A stretch of DNA of 36,285 nucleotides from Aminivibrio pyruvatiphilus (lineage in GTDB: Bacteria; Synergistota; Synergistia; Synergistales; Aminobacteriaceae), in assembly GCF_004366815.1 (NCBI RefSeq), contig NZ_SORI01000023.1, positions 1-36,285 of the forward strand. The letters are read 5' to 3'. Position 1 is the stretch's first letter; each line of letters opens with the position of its first letter. Position numbers and translations under genes: made by a program. The notes beneath the pieces are model-generated. The model saw only the letters and a list, made by a program, of their open reading frames with translations, did not search any database and had not been told where the DNA came from. Below, in pieces: positions 7,457-16,001 of the stretch.

Positions 7457-8746
7457 TTATTTACCCTCCAGATTCTTGAAGAAATCTTCCGACATTACGT
7501 CCCTCGGATCGGTGAGTCTTCCCGTGACGGCACTCGCGGCCGCCGTGAGGGGGCTGGCGAGGATCAGCTCGCTCTTCGGGCTGCCCATTCGGCCCACGAA
7601 GTTGCGGTTGCTGGTGGAAACGCACCGTTCCCCTGCGGCGAGAATGCCCATGTGTCCTCCCAGGCAGGGACCGCAGGTAGGAGTGCAGACCACGGCTCCG
7701 GCCTCGGTGAAGATGCGGAGATACCCCTTGTCCATGGCGGCGTTGTAGACTTCGTAGGAGGCCGGAATGACGATGCAGCGTACGTGGGGGGCCACTTTTT
7801 TCCCCTCCATCAGCTTTGCCGCGGTTTCGATGTCCCGAAAGCGGCCGTTGGTGCAGGCGCCGATGAACACCTGGTCGATCTCGGGGGAGCCGCACTCCCG
7901 GACGGGCTTCACGTTGTCGGGGGAGTGGGGCATGGCAGCCACGGGGCCCATCGTGTCAAGGTCGAAGGTCTCCCGGCGGGCATAGGCCGCGTCGCTGTCG
8001 GGGTAGCGGGGAGTGAATTCCCGGGCCGCCCTTGACCGGGCGTACTCGAGGGTTTTCTCGTCGGGGACGAATACCCCTGCCTTGGCGCCGGCTTCCACGG
8101 CCATGTTGGCGATGGTGAACCTGTCGTCCATGGGCAGGCTTTCAATTCCCTCGCCGCCGAATTCGAGGGCCATGTACCTTGCTCCCTGGACGCTGATGCG
8201 CCCGATGAGGGAGAGGATCATGTCCTTGCCGGTCACCCACCCGGGGCGCTTTCCCCGGAAATCGACCCGGACGGTGGGAGGCACCTTGAGCCACGTTTCC
8301 CCGAGGGCCCAGACTGCAGCGAGGTCCGTGCTTCCCACACCGGTGGAGAGGGCGCCAAGGGCGCCGCCGGTGCATGTGTGGCTGTCCGCTCCGAGGACGA
8401 TATCACCGGGGAGGATATAGCCCTTCTCGGGAAGGAAGGCGTGCTCGATGCCCACCCGGCCCACTTCCCAGTAGAGCATTCCCTGTTCCCTGGCGAATTC
8501 TTTCCCTTTCTTTGTCTGTTCCGCCGAGGCGATGTCCTTGTTCGGAGTAAAATGATCGGGGAGGAGGGCGCACCGCTCCCTGTCAAATACCCTGTCCGCT
8601 CCCATTTCCCGGAAGGATTCCGCGGCAGGGGCGCCGGTGATGTCGTTCGCGAAGGCGAAGTCTACCTTCACCTGGCAGATTTCACCCTCCATGGCCTTCT
8701 GTGATGAATGGGCCGCTATGATTGCGCTAACCAACGTTCTTCCCAT
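7457..8746 (-). CDS. leuC: 3-isopropylmalate dehydratase large subunit
   Basis: This is the [4Fe-4S] aconitase-family large subunit of isopropylmalate isomerase, 429 residues. The cluster ligands are visible as Cys in GACTNGR (about residue 298) and the two Cys of CGPCLGG (about 357 and 360). It also has GADSHTCTGGALG and PDHFTPNKD. The ATG at 8746 is preceded by AAAGGAG; the open frame runs further upstream only because it overlaps leuA. The start lies 20 bases inside the end of leuA, indicating translational coupling. Together with leuD it converts 2-isopropylmalate to 3-isopropylmalate. Confidence 0.93.
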   Translation of the reverse strand: MGRTLVSAIIAAHSSQKAMEGEICQVKVDFAFANDITGAPAAESFREMGADRVFDRERCALLPDHFTPNKDIASAEQTKKGKEFAREQGMLYWEVGRVGIEHAFLPEKGYILPGDIVLGADSHTCTGGALGALSTGVGSTDLAAVWALGETWLKVPPTVRVDFRGKRPGWVTGKDMILSLIGRISVQGARYMALEFGGEGIESLPMDDRFTIANMAVEAGAKAGVFVPDEKTLEYARSRAAREFTPRYPDSDAAYARRETFDLDTMGPVAAMPHSPDNVKPVRECGSPEIDQVFIGACTNGRFRDIETAAKLMEGKKVAPHVRCIVIPASYEVYNAAMDKGYLRIFTEAGAVVCTPTCGPCLGGHMGILAAGERCVSTSNRNFVGRMGSPKSELILASPLTAAASAVTGRLTDPRDVMSEDFFKNLEGK

Positions 8747-10280
8747 ACAAACGCACTCCTTTCGAGACCGCCATCTGGAAAAGGCGGTTGATTCCGTCGA
8801 TATATGCCCTGATGCTCGCTTCGATGACGTCGGTGCTGGCTCCCCGGCCGGAGACCCGGAGTCCCTCGAAAACGAGGGTGACCCTTGCCTCGCCGATGGC
8901 GTCGGAAGCCTCTGTGACGGAGCGGATGGAGTAGTTCTCCAGCTCCGGCTCGATACCGACGATGCGCCGGACAGCCCTGTAGGCCGCGTCCACCGGGCCG
9001 TTGCCCGTGGCGGCGTCGGTGGCCTCCCGACCGTCATCCTCCAGGGTAACCGTGGCGGTGCCGTGCCCTCTTCCCACCTGGACGAGGAAGGTCTTCAGGA
9101 CGATCCTCCTGCTTTCGGCGGCGGCGAGGATCTCGCTGTTGATCATGGCCTCAAGGTCCTCGGAGGTGACGATCTCCTTCCTGTCGCACAGGGTTTTGAA
9201 AAGTGCCATGGCTTCGGTGATTTTCTCCTCGGAGAGGGAAAATCCCATCTCCTCCACTCTCTGACGGAAGGCGTGCTTTCCCGAATGCTTGCCCAGGACG
9301 AGCCTGCTGCCCGGAGCCCCCACGTCCTCGGGATTCATGATCTCGTAGGTTGCCCGGTTGCAGAGCACACCGTGCTGGTGGATGCCGGCCTCGTGGGCGA
9401 AGGCGTTTGATCCGACGACCGCCTTGTTGGGGGGGACGGGAAAGCCTGTCATCCTGGATACCATTGAGCTGACGCCCCAGAGTTTCGTCGTGTCCAGGGA
9501 TGTTTCGCAGCCGTAACTGTCCCTCCTGGTCCGAAGCCCCATGACAACTTCTTCGAGGGAGGCGTTCCCGGCCCGTTCGCCAAGGCCGTTCACCGTGCAT
9601 TCCACCTGCCCGGCCCCTGCCCGCACGGCCGCCAGGGAGTTCGCCACTGCCATGCCGAGGTCGTTGTGGCAGTGTACCGACCAGGTCACACCGGGACGGT
9701 CTGTTGCCTCGATGACGGTCCTCACGAAGGCGCCGAATTCCTCGGGAACAGCGTACCCCACCGTGTCCGGAATGTTGAGGGTGCCTGCCCCGCAGTCGGC
9801 GGCGGTGCGGAAGACTTCGGCGAGGAATGAAACGTCGGAGCGGCTCGCGTCCTCGGCGGAAAACTCCACGTCTTCCACGAGAGAGCGGGCATAGGTCACC
9901 GCCTGCCTGACCTCCTCTACAACCTGTTCCGGCGTCATCTTCAGCTTGAATTCCATGTGGATGGGGCTCGTGGCGATAAACGTGTGGATTCTGCCCCTTC
10001 CGGCACCCCGGACCGCCTCGGCTGCCGAGCGGATATCCTCCTTCCGGGTCCTGGCGAGCCCGGCGATGACAGGGCCTTTCACCGTGTCGGCGATGAGCTT
10101 CACCGCCTCGAAATCGCCGGGGGAGGCTGCGGGAAAGCCGGCCTCGATGACGTCCACGTTCATTTTTGCGAGCTGAAGGGCTATCCTGAGCTTCTCTTCC
10201 CTGTTCAGGTTGATCCCGGCGGCCTGTTCTCCGTCCCGGAGGGTGGTATCGAATATCCGTACCCTGTGGTTCTCCGTCAT
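8727..10280 (-). CDS. leuA: 2-isopropylmalate synthase
   Basis: This is the first committed enzyme of leucine synthesis, condensing acetyl-CoA with 2-ketoisovalerate; 517 residues, full length. The catalytic TIM barrel begins with DTTLRDGEQ (11-19, metal ligand Asp11) and holds HCHND (203-207, metal ligands His203 and His205) and the [10 protein letters not shown] segment. The C-terminal third is the LeuA regulatory domain that binds leucine in this family, so feedback inhibition is likely. The ATG at 10280 has AAAGGAGAG upstream; an in-frame ATG 18 bases earlier is possible but lacks a good site. Expression is probably set by the upstream leucine leader peptide and attenuator. Confidence 0.94.
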   Translation of the reverse strand: MTENHRVRIFDTTLRDGEQAAGINLNREEKLRIALQLAKMNVDVIEAGFPAASPGDFEAVKLIADTVKGPVIAGLARTRKEDIRSAAEAVRGAGRGRIHTFIATSPIHMEFKLKMTPEQVVEEVRQAVTYARSLVEDVEFSAEDASRSDVSFLAEVFRTAADCGAGTLNIPDTVGYAVPEEFGAFVRTVIEATDRPGVTWSVHCHNDLGMAVANSLAAVRAGAGQVECTVNGLGERAGNASLEEVVMGLRTRRDSYGCETSLDTTKLWGVSSMVSRMTGFPVPPNKAVVGSNAFAHEAGIHQHGVLCNRATYEIMNPEDVGAPGSRLVLGKHSGKHAFRQRVEEMGFSLSEEKITEAMALFKTLCDRKEIVTSEDLEAMINSEILAAAESRRIVLKTFLVQVGRGHGTATVTLEDDGREATDAATGNGPVDAAYRAVRRIVGIEPELENYSIRSVTEASDAIGEARVTLVFEGLRVSGRGASTDVIEASIRAYIDGINRLFQMAVSKGVRLYGKNVG

Positions 10281-10319
10281 GTCCGTCTCTCCTTTCATCC
10301 TGTCCCCGTCTCCGGGGAT

Positions 10320-10357
10320 AAAAAAAGAGCCGAAACCTCCTTGAGAGAGGTTCCGGC
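10320..10357 (-). terminator. leu operon attenuator terminator
   Basis: On the minus strand an 11-bp stem (arms 10357-10347 and 10339-10329, one G-U pair) is followed by a run of seven T residues (10326-10320). It lies between the leader peptide stop and leuA. The 5' arm contains GGAACC (10354-10349), which can instead pair with GGTTCC (10410-10405) inside the leader peptide gene. That is the arrangement needed for antitermination when ribosomes stall at the Leu codons. Confidence 0.88.
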
Positions 10358-10378
10358 CCGGGAATGCCGTTCCGCAGC

Positions 10379-10474
10379 TTACCAGGCTGCCGGCGTTCCT
10401 GGGGGGAACCGGCAACCGAGGAGGAGGCACAGAGAAGAGGATGCGGTGAGAATGTTTTGAACTGATCCTGTCAT
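10379..10474 (-). CDS. leuL: leu operon leader peptide (attenuation)
   Basis: This 31-residue open frame has a strong AAAGGAGG site, an ATG start and a TAA stop. Codons 15-19 read Leu-Cys-Leu-Leu-Leu (CTG TGC CTC CTC CTC), so four of five codons are Leu. The codons just after the run (Cys-Arg-Phe) contain GGTTCC, which is complementary to the 5' arm of the terminator that follows. A ribosome stalled for charged leucyl-tRNA would leave this segment free to block the terminator. The frame starts about 36 bases after the predicted transcription start. The peptide is probably not functional itself. The symbol is given by analogy with the enterobacterial leader; no sequence homology is claimed. 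Confidence 0.85.
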   Translation of the reverse strand: MTGSVQNILTASSSLCLLLGCRFPPGTPAAW

Positions 10475-10516
10475 GGCTGGTTCCCTCCTTTCCTCGGGGC
10501 TTGGTAAGATTCGACC

Positions 10517-10545
10517 ATTCTGGGGGAGGAGTCCTGAAATGTCAA
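10517..10545 (-). promoter_or_regulatory. leu operon promoter
   Basis: On the minus strand TTGACA (10545-10540) is followed after 17 bases by CAGAAT (10522-10517). Transcription would begin near 10510, about 36 bases before the leader peptide start. Confidence 0.8.
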
Positions 10546-10707
10546 TACTAAAGCAAAAGAGAGATAAAAGGAGTTTTTTCAAAAAATGAGCTGGAATTCG
10601 CCGGAATCTCCCTTTTTCAGGAGTTTCAAAGTGAGGGGATTTTATGGTAAGATAAAGAGCCGGAAAAAAGAAGTGCGGCACAGACAAGGAAAGCGGAGGT
10701 GGGCGAA

Positions 10708-10998
10708 GTGAAGTTCAAAGAAGACAGCCGGTATCGCCAGGCGAACCGCGAGGCCGTCATATCCCTCGGCATGTACGTCCTGTTCTTTGCGTGGTGGTAT
10801 TTCACGGCCTACGGTCTCGGCTCGGGAGATCCGGGGGAGTATACCTACGTTCTCGGGCTGCCGTCGTGGTTCTTTTACAGCTGCATTGTCGGGTACATTG
10901 GAATTTCGCTGGTGGTCTGGGCGGTGGTCCGCCTCTTCTTCTCCGAGGATTCCATCGAGGGAAACGATCCCGAAGAAGCGGGAGGCCCGCAGTCATGA
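10708..10998 (+). CDS. yhdT: YhdT family membrane protein (DUF997), PanF partner
   Basis: This small inner-membrane protein of about 96 residues has two hydrophobic helices (about 16-36 and 53-80) and the family pattern FFAWWYFTAYGLG and LGLPSWFFYSC. In many bacteria yhdT is encoded directly before panF, as here, where its stop overlaps the panF ATG. Its biochemical role is not established; a small accessory subunit of the symporter is the usual guess. GTG 10708 is chosen because GGAGGT (10695-10700) is seven bases upstream; a GTG at 10699 overlaps that site. Confidence 0.85.
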   Translation: MKFKEDSRYRQANREAVISLGMYVLFFAWWYFTAYGLGSGDPGEYTYVLGLPSWFFYSCIVGYIGISLVVWAVVRLFFSEDSIEGNDPEEAGGPQS

Positions 10999-12473
10999 GC
11001 AATATGAACATGATTCTGCCTCTGGTGATTTATCTTGTCCTCGTTTTCGCCGTCGCCGTGTGGGGAAAGCGTGCCGCCGCGAAACCGTCCGACGCCAAGG
11101 GCTTTCTCGAAGAATATTTTATCGGGGGACGGTCCATGGGGGGCTTTGTCCTGGCCATGGCGCTGATCACCACCTACACCAGCGCCAGCAGCTTTGTCGG
11201 CGGCCCGGGAGTGGCCTACAAGCTCGGCCTGGGCTGGATTCTCCTTGCCATGATCCAGGTGCCCACGGCTTTCCTTACCCTGGGCGTCCTCGGCAAGAAA
11301 TTCGCCATCGTCTCCCGGAAGGTCAATGCCGTGACCATCACGGAGTACCTGAGAGCCCGCTATAAAAACGAACTCGTGGTGGTGCTCGCCTCCCTCGCCA
11401 TCCTGGTGTTCTTCATGGCCTCCATGCTGGCCCAGTTCATCGGCGGAGCGAGACTTTTTCAGACGGTGACCGGCTACCCCTATCTCGTGGGGCTCATCAT
11501 CTTCGGCATCACGGTGGTGATCTATACCACCGTGGGAGGTTTCCGGGCGGTGGTGATCACCGACACCATCCAGGGATGCGTCATGATCTGCGCCTCCGTG
11601 GCCCTGCTGTTCGCCGTGGTGAACGCCGGAGGAGGAATGGAGAGGATCATGGCCGTCCTCAGGGAAACGGACCCCGCCCTTCTCACTCCGACAGGGCCGG
11701 GAAACGCCATACCCAGGCCCTTTATCCTCTCCTTCTGGGTACTGGTGGGCTTCGCCGTCCTCGGCCTGCCCCAGACCACCCAGAAATGCCTGGGTTTCCG
11801 TGACGCCCGGTCCATGAACAACGGCATGATTATCGGCACCTTCGTGGTGGGATTCCTCATGCTGACCATGCACCTCGTGGGAGCCCTCGGACGGGCCGTC
11901 CTGCCGGGGATTGAGGTGGGTGACCTTGCGGTGCCCACCATAACGGTAAAACTGCTTTCTCCCTTCTGGGCAGGAGTCTTTATCGCCGGTCCCCTCGCCG
12001 CCATCATGTCCACCGTGGATTCCATGCTCATCATTTCTTCCGCGGCCATCGTGAAGGACCTCTACCACCACCATGCGGTCAAAAAGAATCTTCCGGTCAC
12101 CCCGGAAAAACTGGGACGGATGAGCCTGGTCGTCACGGCGGTGATAGGGGTCATCGTCTTTCTGGCGGCCCTTCGCCCGCCGTCGCTGCTGGTGTGGATC
12201 AACCTCTTCGCCTTCGGCGGCCTGGAAGCCGTCTTTTTCTGGCCCACGGTGCTGGGGCTTTACTGGAAGCGGGCCAATGCCACGGGAGCTCTTCTTTCCA
12301 TGGCGGTGGGCTGCGGGACTTTCTTCTGGCTCATGATCGGCAAAATCCAGATCGGGGGAACCCACCAGATAGTTCCCACCATCGCCGTGGCCCTGGCCGC
12401 CTTCATTCTCGGGTCGTATATCGGAAAAAAGCCTGACGATGAGACACTTGCCGCCTTCTGGGGAGGGGAATGA
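10995..12473 (+). CDS. panF: Sodium/pantothenate symporter
   Basis: This is a 492-residue member of the solute:sodium symporter family with about 13 membrane helices. It probably imports pantothenate with sodium, for coenzyme A synthesis. Seen: EEYFIGGRSMGGFVLAMAL near 33-51, the sodium-site region TYTSASSFVGGPG, and GPLAAIMSTVDSMLIISSAA near 334-353, typical of the PanF branch. The ATG overlaps the yhdT stop (ATGA). The pair is divergent from the leu operon; leucine and pantothenate share the precursor 2-ketoisovalerate, so the proximity may be metabolic. No terminator is evident after the gene. Confidence 0.92.
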   Translation: MSNMNMILPLVIYLVLVFAVAVWGKRAAAKPSDAKGFLEEYFIGGRSMGGFVLAMALITTYTSASSFVGGPGVAYKLGLGWILLAMIQVPTAFLTLGVLGKKFAIVSRKVNAVTITEYLRARYKNELVVVLASLAILVFFMASMLAQFIGGARLFQTVTGYPYLVGLIIFGITVVIYTTVGGFRAVVITDTIQGCVMICASVALLFAVVNAGGGMERIMAVLRETDPALLTPTGPGNAIPRPFILSFWVLVGFAVLGLPQTTQKCLGFRDARSMNNGMIIGTFVVGFLMLTMHLVGALGRAVLPGIEVGDLAVPTITVKLLSPFWAGVFIAGPLAAIMSTVDSMLIISSAAIVKDLYHHHAVKKNLPVTPEKLGRMSLVVTAVIGVIVFLAALRPPSLLVWINLFAFGGLEAVFFWPTVLGLYWKRANATGALLSMAVGCGTFFWLMIGKIQIGGTHQIVPTIAVALAAFILGSYIGKKPDDETLAAFWGGE

Positions 12474-12527
12474 GAGAGGAAAAGCCGCGAAGGAGACAGG
12501 CGGGGAGCAGACAAGGGGAAAACACGC

Positions 12528-12557
12528 TTGACTAGTGTGTCACTTTGGGTCTATGCT
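12528..12557 (+). promoter_or_regulatory. Promoter of the baeRF gene
   Basis: TTGACT (12528-12533) and TATGCT (12552-12557) are 18 bases apart. Transcription would begin near 12565 and give a leader of about 120 bases. The leader contains a GGGGAGT/ACTCCCC hairpin (12620-12637) with a GAAG loop and no clear T-run after it. Confidence 0.6.
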
Positions 12558-12684
12558 AATCATAGGTTCTTTTCAGTGTTCCGGTGATTGTTGGCTGGAG
12601 AAAAGGCGTCCGAAGCAGCGGGGAGTGAAGACTCCCCCGTTTCTGCCCTGTTCGGGAGAATGCGTTGAGGAGGTGGTTTTCTTC

Positions 12685-13836
12685 ATGGACAAAATTACCC
12701 GGGAGGAGCTCAAGGAACTGTCCGCACACTCGAGGGAACTCTGTGTTTCATTTTTCATGCCGGCGTTCCGGGCCGGAAGGGATACGGAGCAGAATCCCAT
12801 TCGCTTCAAAAACCTGGTCAAAGAGGCGGAGAGCAGGCTTTCCGCATCCGGGACACGGCCCCCGGAGATCCAGGAACTGCTCAAACCGGCCCGGAGTCTC
12901 GTGGACGACCCTCTTTTCTGGCAGCGCCAGGGAGACGGCCTCGCGGTGTTTCTGGCTGCGGATTATTTCAAAAGCTACAGACTTCCCCTTTCATTCCAGG
13001 AATCGGTCACCCTTGCCCGCCGCTTCCACTTTACTCCGCTGCTTCCCTATTTCTCAGGGGAAGGCAGGTTCTATGTCCTTGCCCTGAGCCGGAATATGAT
13101 CCGGCTCCTGGAGGGCTCGCGGCACTCCGTGGACGAGGTGGATGTTGAATCCCTTCTTCCGAGCCTGGGAGATGCCTTCCGCTTCGACCGCTTTGAAAAG
13201 CAGCTTCAGTTCCATACGGGAACGGCGGCGGGAAGATCGGGCGGCAGGGCGGCCATGTTTCACGGTCATGACCCCAGTGATGAAGAGAAGGGAAGGCTGC
13301 TCAGGTGGTTCCGCAAAATTGACGGGGACCTTCCTGACATTCTCCGTGGAAGCAGGTCTCCCCTGGTGCTTGCGGGAGTGGAATACCTGCTCCACCTTTA
13401 CAGGGAGGCCAATTCCTACCCCTTCCTGCTCGAGGAGGGCGTTCCGGGGAATGCCGACGACCTCCGTCCGGAGGAACTGCACGGACGGGCCTGGCCCATT
13501 GCCGAAAAGGCTCTTTCAAGGGGGGCCGGCCAGGCCTTCGCCAGGTATGCCGAACTGGCCGGGTCGGTGAACGTGTCGGCCAATGTGGAGAAAGTCCTTG
13601 AAGGTGCTCACCATGGAAGGGTGGATGTCCTTTTCGTGGACGGCGGGGCCCGCATGACCGGATGCTTCGACCAGGAAGAGAACAGGGTTCTGACCGGGGA
13701 ACCGTGCAACGGCGAGGAGGAGGACCTTCTCAACCTCGCCGCTGTCCAGACCCTCATCCACGGCGGAACGGTCTATGCCGTAAGCTCCGGTGCCATGCCC
13801 GGAGGCGAGCCTCTGGGCGCCGTCTTCCGGTTCTGA
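12685..13836 (+). CDS. baeRF family 3-type protein (release-factor-like, putative ribosome factor)
   Basis: This 383-residue cytosolic protein resembles the bacterial archaeo-eukaryotic release-factor family, now often annotated as a ribosome hibernation factor. Characteristic segments are the N-terminal ELCVSFFMPAFRAGRDTEQN, QNPIRFKNLVKEAE, GDGLAVFLA and FHFTPLLPYF. A C-terminal eRF1-like segment runs GRVDVLFVDGG. No GGQ loop was recognised, so peptide release by the eRF1 mechanism is not supported. The ATG at 12685 follows AGGAGGT. It is a single-gene unit with its own promoter, a structured leader and a very strong terminator. The family call rests on motif recognition; the function is inferred. 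Confidence 0.75.
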   Translation: MDKITREELKELSAHSRELCVSFFMPAFRAGRDTEQNPIRFKNLVKEAESRLSASGTRPPEIQELLKPARSLVDDPLFWQRQGDGLAVFLAADYFKSYRLPLSFQESVTLARRFHFTPLLPYFSGEGRFYVLALSRNMIRLLEGSRHSVDEVDVESLLPSLGDAFRFDRFEKQLQFHTGTAAGRSGGRAAMFHGHDPSDEEKGRLLRWFRKIDGDLPDILRGSRSPLVLAGVEYLLHLYREANSYPFLLEEGVPGNADDLRPEELHGRAWPIAEKALSRGAGQAFARYAELAGSVNVSANVEKVLEGAHHGRVDVLFVDGGARMTGCFDQEENRVLTGEPCNGEEEDLLNLAAVQTLIHGGTVYAVSSGAMPGGEPLGAVFRF

Positions 13837-13843
13837 AGACAGA

Positions 13844-13889
13844 AAAACGGAATGAGGGTGCGGGTAACCCCGCACCCTCATTCCGTTTT
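13844..13889. terminator. Strong bidirectional terminator
   Basis: A perfect 21-bp inverted repeat (13844-13864 and 13869-13889) with a four-base loop has AAAA at one end and TTTT at the other. It separates the convergent baeRF and QueG-like genes. Confidence 0.92.
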
Positions 13890-13895
13890 CGGCCT

Positions 13896-14750
13896 TTATC
13901 TCTTGTGAGGTCCAGGTATTTCCTTTTCGCAGGGCACTCCTGTCTGGCACTTCCCGCATCCGTACCGAGGGGAGTGCTTTTCTTTCATGAGGTCCAGGTA
14001 CTTCGAGCAGAGAATATGATCTTTGCCCTTTTCCAGTGAGATGGCGCCGGCGGGGCATTTTGCGGCGCATTCTCCGCACAGGGTGCAGTTCCCGTACAGC
14101 TCATCCGGAATGATGTTGTCGGGAGCCAGCGGGAGAGTGGTGATCACGCTGCCGAACCTCCCGGCGACCCCCAGGGAGGTAATGAGTCCTCTGGAGAGGC
14201 CGAAGGTGCCGAGGCCGCAGACAAAAGCCACATGCCGTTCGGACCAGTTGCTGGTAAAGGTCACAGGGAAAGGAGTCCCGGCTTCGTCGAGAAAGGCCGT
14301 GTTCCTCAGGGTGCAGGATGCGAACCGCGAATCGACGGCGGGAGAGACCGCGTCCGCTCCTTCCTCGCGGAGGCGTTCGACGAGGGCCCGGGAAAGGCGG
14401 TCGATGAAATCCTGCCCCTCTATCCTTCCATGGAGCCATTCCGGGGCGGGTTCGGGGCCGGACTCTCCGTTGGCCTCCCTGACCCGGGCGGTGAAGGGCA
14501 GGAAAAAAGACACCACGGAACGAGCCCCGGGAAGCCATTCCCGGGGAAGAAGGAACTGGGGACCCACTGCCCCCTCATTTTTCAGGAGAAGGAAGGCCGG
14601 GTCGTCGGCGCCGGCAGTGCCCAGGAGGGCGGGAGAAAACATCTCCATGCCCGCAAGGTCGGTCCGGAGGGCTTTCTCCGGAGACACGCGGTTCCAGCCG
14701 GAACCGTTTCTGAAGACCTCGATGAAAGTGCGGATTTCCGTAGTTTCCAT
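13896..14750 (-). CDS. QueG-like 4Fe-4S protein (epoxyqueuosine reductase family)
   Basis: This 284-residue iron-sulfur protein has a C-terminal ferredoxin-like domain. Eight cysteines fit two clusters: Cys222, 225, 228 and 232 (CTLCGECAAKC), and Cys248, 265, 268 and 274. The central region (RFASCTLRNTAFLDEAG, ERHVAFVCGLGTFGLSRGLIT) matches the QueG-related proteins common in anaerobes. True QueG uses cobalamin to make queuosine and is usually about 100 residues longer, so this may be a paralogue with another reductive role. AGGAGGG precedes the ATG. It stands alone between convergent and divergent genes, with no queuosine genes in view. Confidence 0.75.
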   Translation of the reverse strand: METTEIRTFIEVFRNGSGWNRVSPEKALRTDLAGMEMFSPALLGTAGADDPAFLLLKNEGAVGPQFLLPREWLPGARSVVSFFLPFTARVREANGESGPEPAPEWLHGRIEGQDFIDRLSRALVERLREEGADAVSPAVDSRFASCTLRNTAFLDEAGTPFPVTFTSNWSERHVAFVCGLGTFGLSRGLITSLGVAGRFGSVITTLPLAPDNIIPDELYGNCTLCGECAAKCPAGAISLEKGKDHILCSKYLDLMKEKHSPRYGCGKCQTGVPCEKEIPGPHKR

Positions 14751-14934
14751 GGGTTTCCCTCCTGTACCTCGTACAAACCGGCGATATATCCCCCTTTATA
14801 CACTTCCGGTCCCGAACCCGCAACGGGGAGAACTACAAGTATCCCATTATTGACGGTATTTGAAGGATTGGAGTACTCTACACGCAGAACCCCCGCCGGT
14901 CTGACGGGTATTGAGCGGCCGCGGGGAAGGGGAT

Positions 14935-15066
14935 ATGAAAATGAAAGCGTATCTTGACGTACTGGATTCTCTTGCAGACCGGGAAATCGGCTATATTACC
15001 GCGGAACTGCACAGCGGCAGGTTTTTGCGGAAAGACGGGGGAGCCCCGGCAGTATTTCGGCCTTGA
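14935..15066 (+). CDS. Small hypothetical ORF, 43 residues
   Basis: In the 398-base gap between the QueG-like and PhzF genes, an ATG with a GGAAGGGG site opens a 43-codon frame. It begins MKMKAYLDVLDSLADREIGY and ends in TGA. It has no membrane segment, signal or recognised domain. It may be a real small protein or the remnant of a larger gene. The rest of the gap shows only a weak TTGACG (14849-14854) and a TATAAT (15081-15086), which could serve phzF. Confidence 0.3.
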   Translation: MKMKAYLDVLDSLADREIGYITAELHSGRFLRKDGGAPAVFRP

Positions 15067-15148
15067 GGAGTCTTAGAGAATATAATGGGGCGGATTTTCT
15101 CCCCGCACTTTTCGGGAAAGAAGGAGCCCCTGTTTTCAGGAGGATGTC

Positions 15149-15949
15149 ATGGAGCTGGAAACCTACATAGTCAATGCCTTCGCTGACGCACCGGGAAGAG
15201 GAAACAGGGCGGGGGTTGTGGTGTCGCCGGAGCACCCGCCGGAGGACGTTATGCAGCTTGTGGCCGCCGATATCGGGGCCTCCGAGACCGCATTCGTGGC
15301 CCCCGAGGAACGGGCCTGGAATATCCGGTGGTTCTCGCCGCTGAAGGAAATGTCCCTGTGCGGCCATGCCACCCTGGCAGCCTCGCGGGTACTCTTCGGG
15401 AAGGAACCCTGGAGCGACAGCCTTGTCTTCCGGTATGCAGGAGGGGCTCTTCCGGTGAGACGGCATGCCGATGATTCCATCGGAATGGATTTTCCCCTGG
15501 ACGATTATCTGCGGTGTCCCCCGGAAGCGGCCTTCGAAGATTTCTTCGGCCCTCTCCGGGTGACGGACTGTATCTGCGGGTTGAGGACAAAAAAAGTCGT
15601 TCTCGTAACCGGTGAAGGGACGGACCTGGCGGCGATTTCCCCGAACTTCACAAGGATGGCGGAGTACAGGGGACTCTGCAGCAGCGGAATCGCCGTCACA
15701 AAAGCGTCCACAGTGTACGACTTCGAGTCGAGGTATTTCAATCCCTGGGCGGGAGTGAACGAGGACCCGGTCACCGGCTCGGTCCATACGGTCCTCGCCC
15801 GGTACTGGAGCGAACGGCTGAATAAGAAGACTCTTGCCGCCTTCCAGAATTCGGGGAGGCCCGGAGAGCTTCTGCTGACGGTCGGGGGCGACACCGTGGA
15901 GATCCAGGGCAGGGCACGCATCGTCCTCCAGGGAACGTTTTTCCTTTGA
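15149..15949 (+). CDS. PhzF family isomerase
   Basis: This 266-residue protein of the PhzF/diaminopimelate-epimerase fold consists of two similar beta-barrel halves. Seen: SETAF with the catalytic Glu46, LCGHATLA (70-77), and the second-half signature GVNEDPVTGSVH (202-213). Family members isomerise small acids; only some act in phenazine synthesis, and no other phenazine genes are present, so that pathway is not implied. The start has a CAGGAGG site. A TATAAT at 15081-15086 lies about 60 bases upstream. The secreted-protein gene follows after 52 bases with no terminator between, so co-transcription is possible. Confidence 0.85.
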   Translation: MELETYIVNAFADAPGRGNRAGVVVSPEHPPEDVMQLVAADIGASETAFVAPEERAWNIRWFSPLKEMSLCGHATLAASRVLFGKEPWSDSLVFRYAGGALPVRRHADDSIGMDFPLDDYLRCPPEAAFEDFFGPLRVTDCICGLRTKKVVLVTGEGTDLAAISPNFTRMAEYRGLCSSGIAVTKASTVYDFESRYFNPWAGVNEDPVTGSVHTVLARYWSERLNKKTLAAFQNSGRPGELLLTVGGDTVEIQGRARIVLQGTFFL

Positions 15950-16001
15950 TTCCGTTGCCCTGTGAAGACAAACGGCCTACCAGGAAGGGGGAAGGGGCCC
16001 G

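Noticed and set aside
10875..12365. Minus-strand open frame opposite panF
   Set aside because: It is rich in His, Asp and Gly, as expected when antisense to membrane-protein codons; there is no ribosome site or family match.
15149..15949. Phenazine biosynthesis gene
   Set aside because: The PhzF fold is clear, but no other phenazine genes are present, and most family members act in other pathways.
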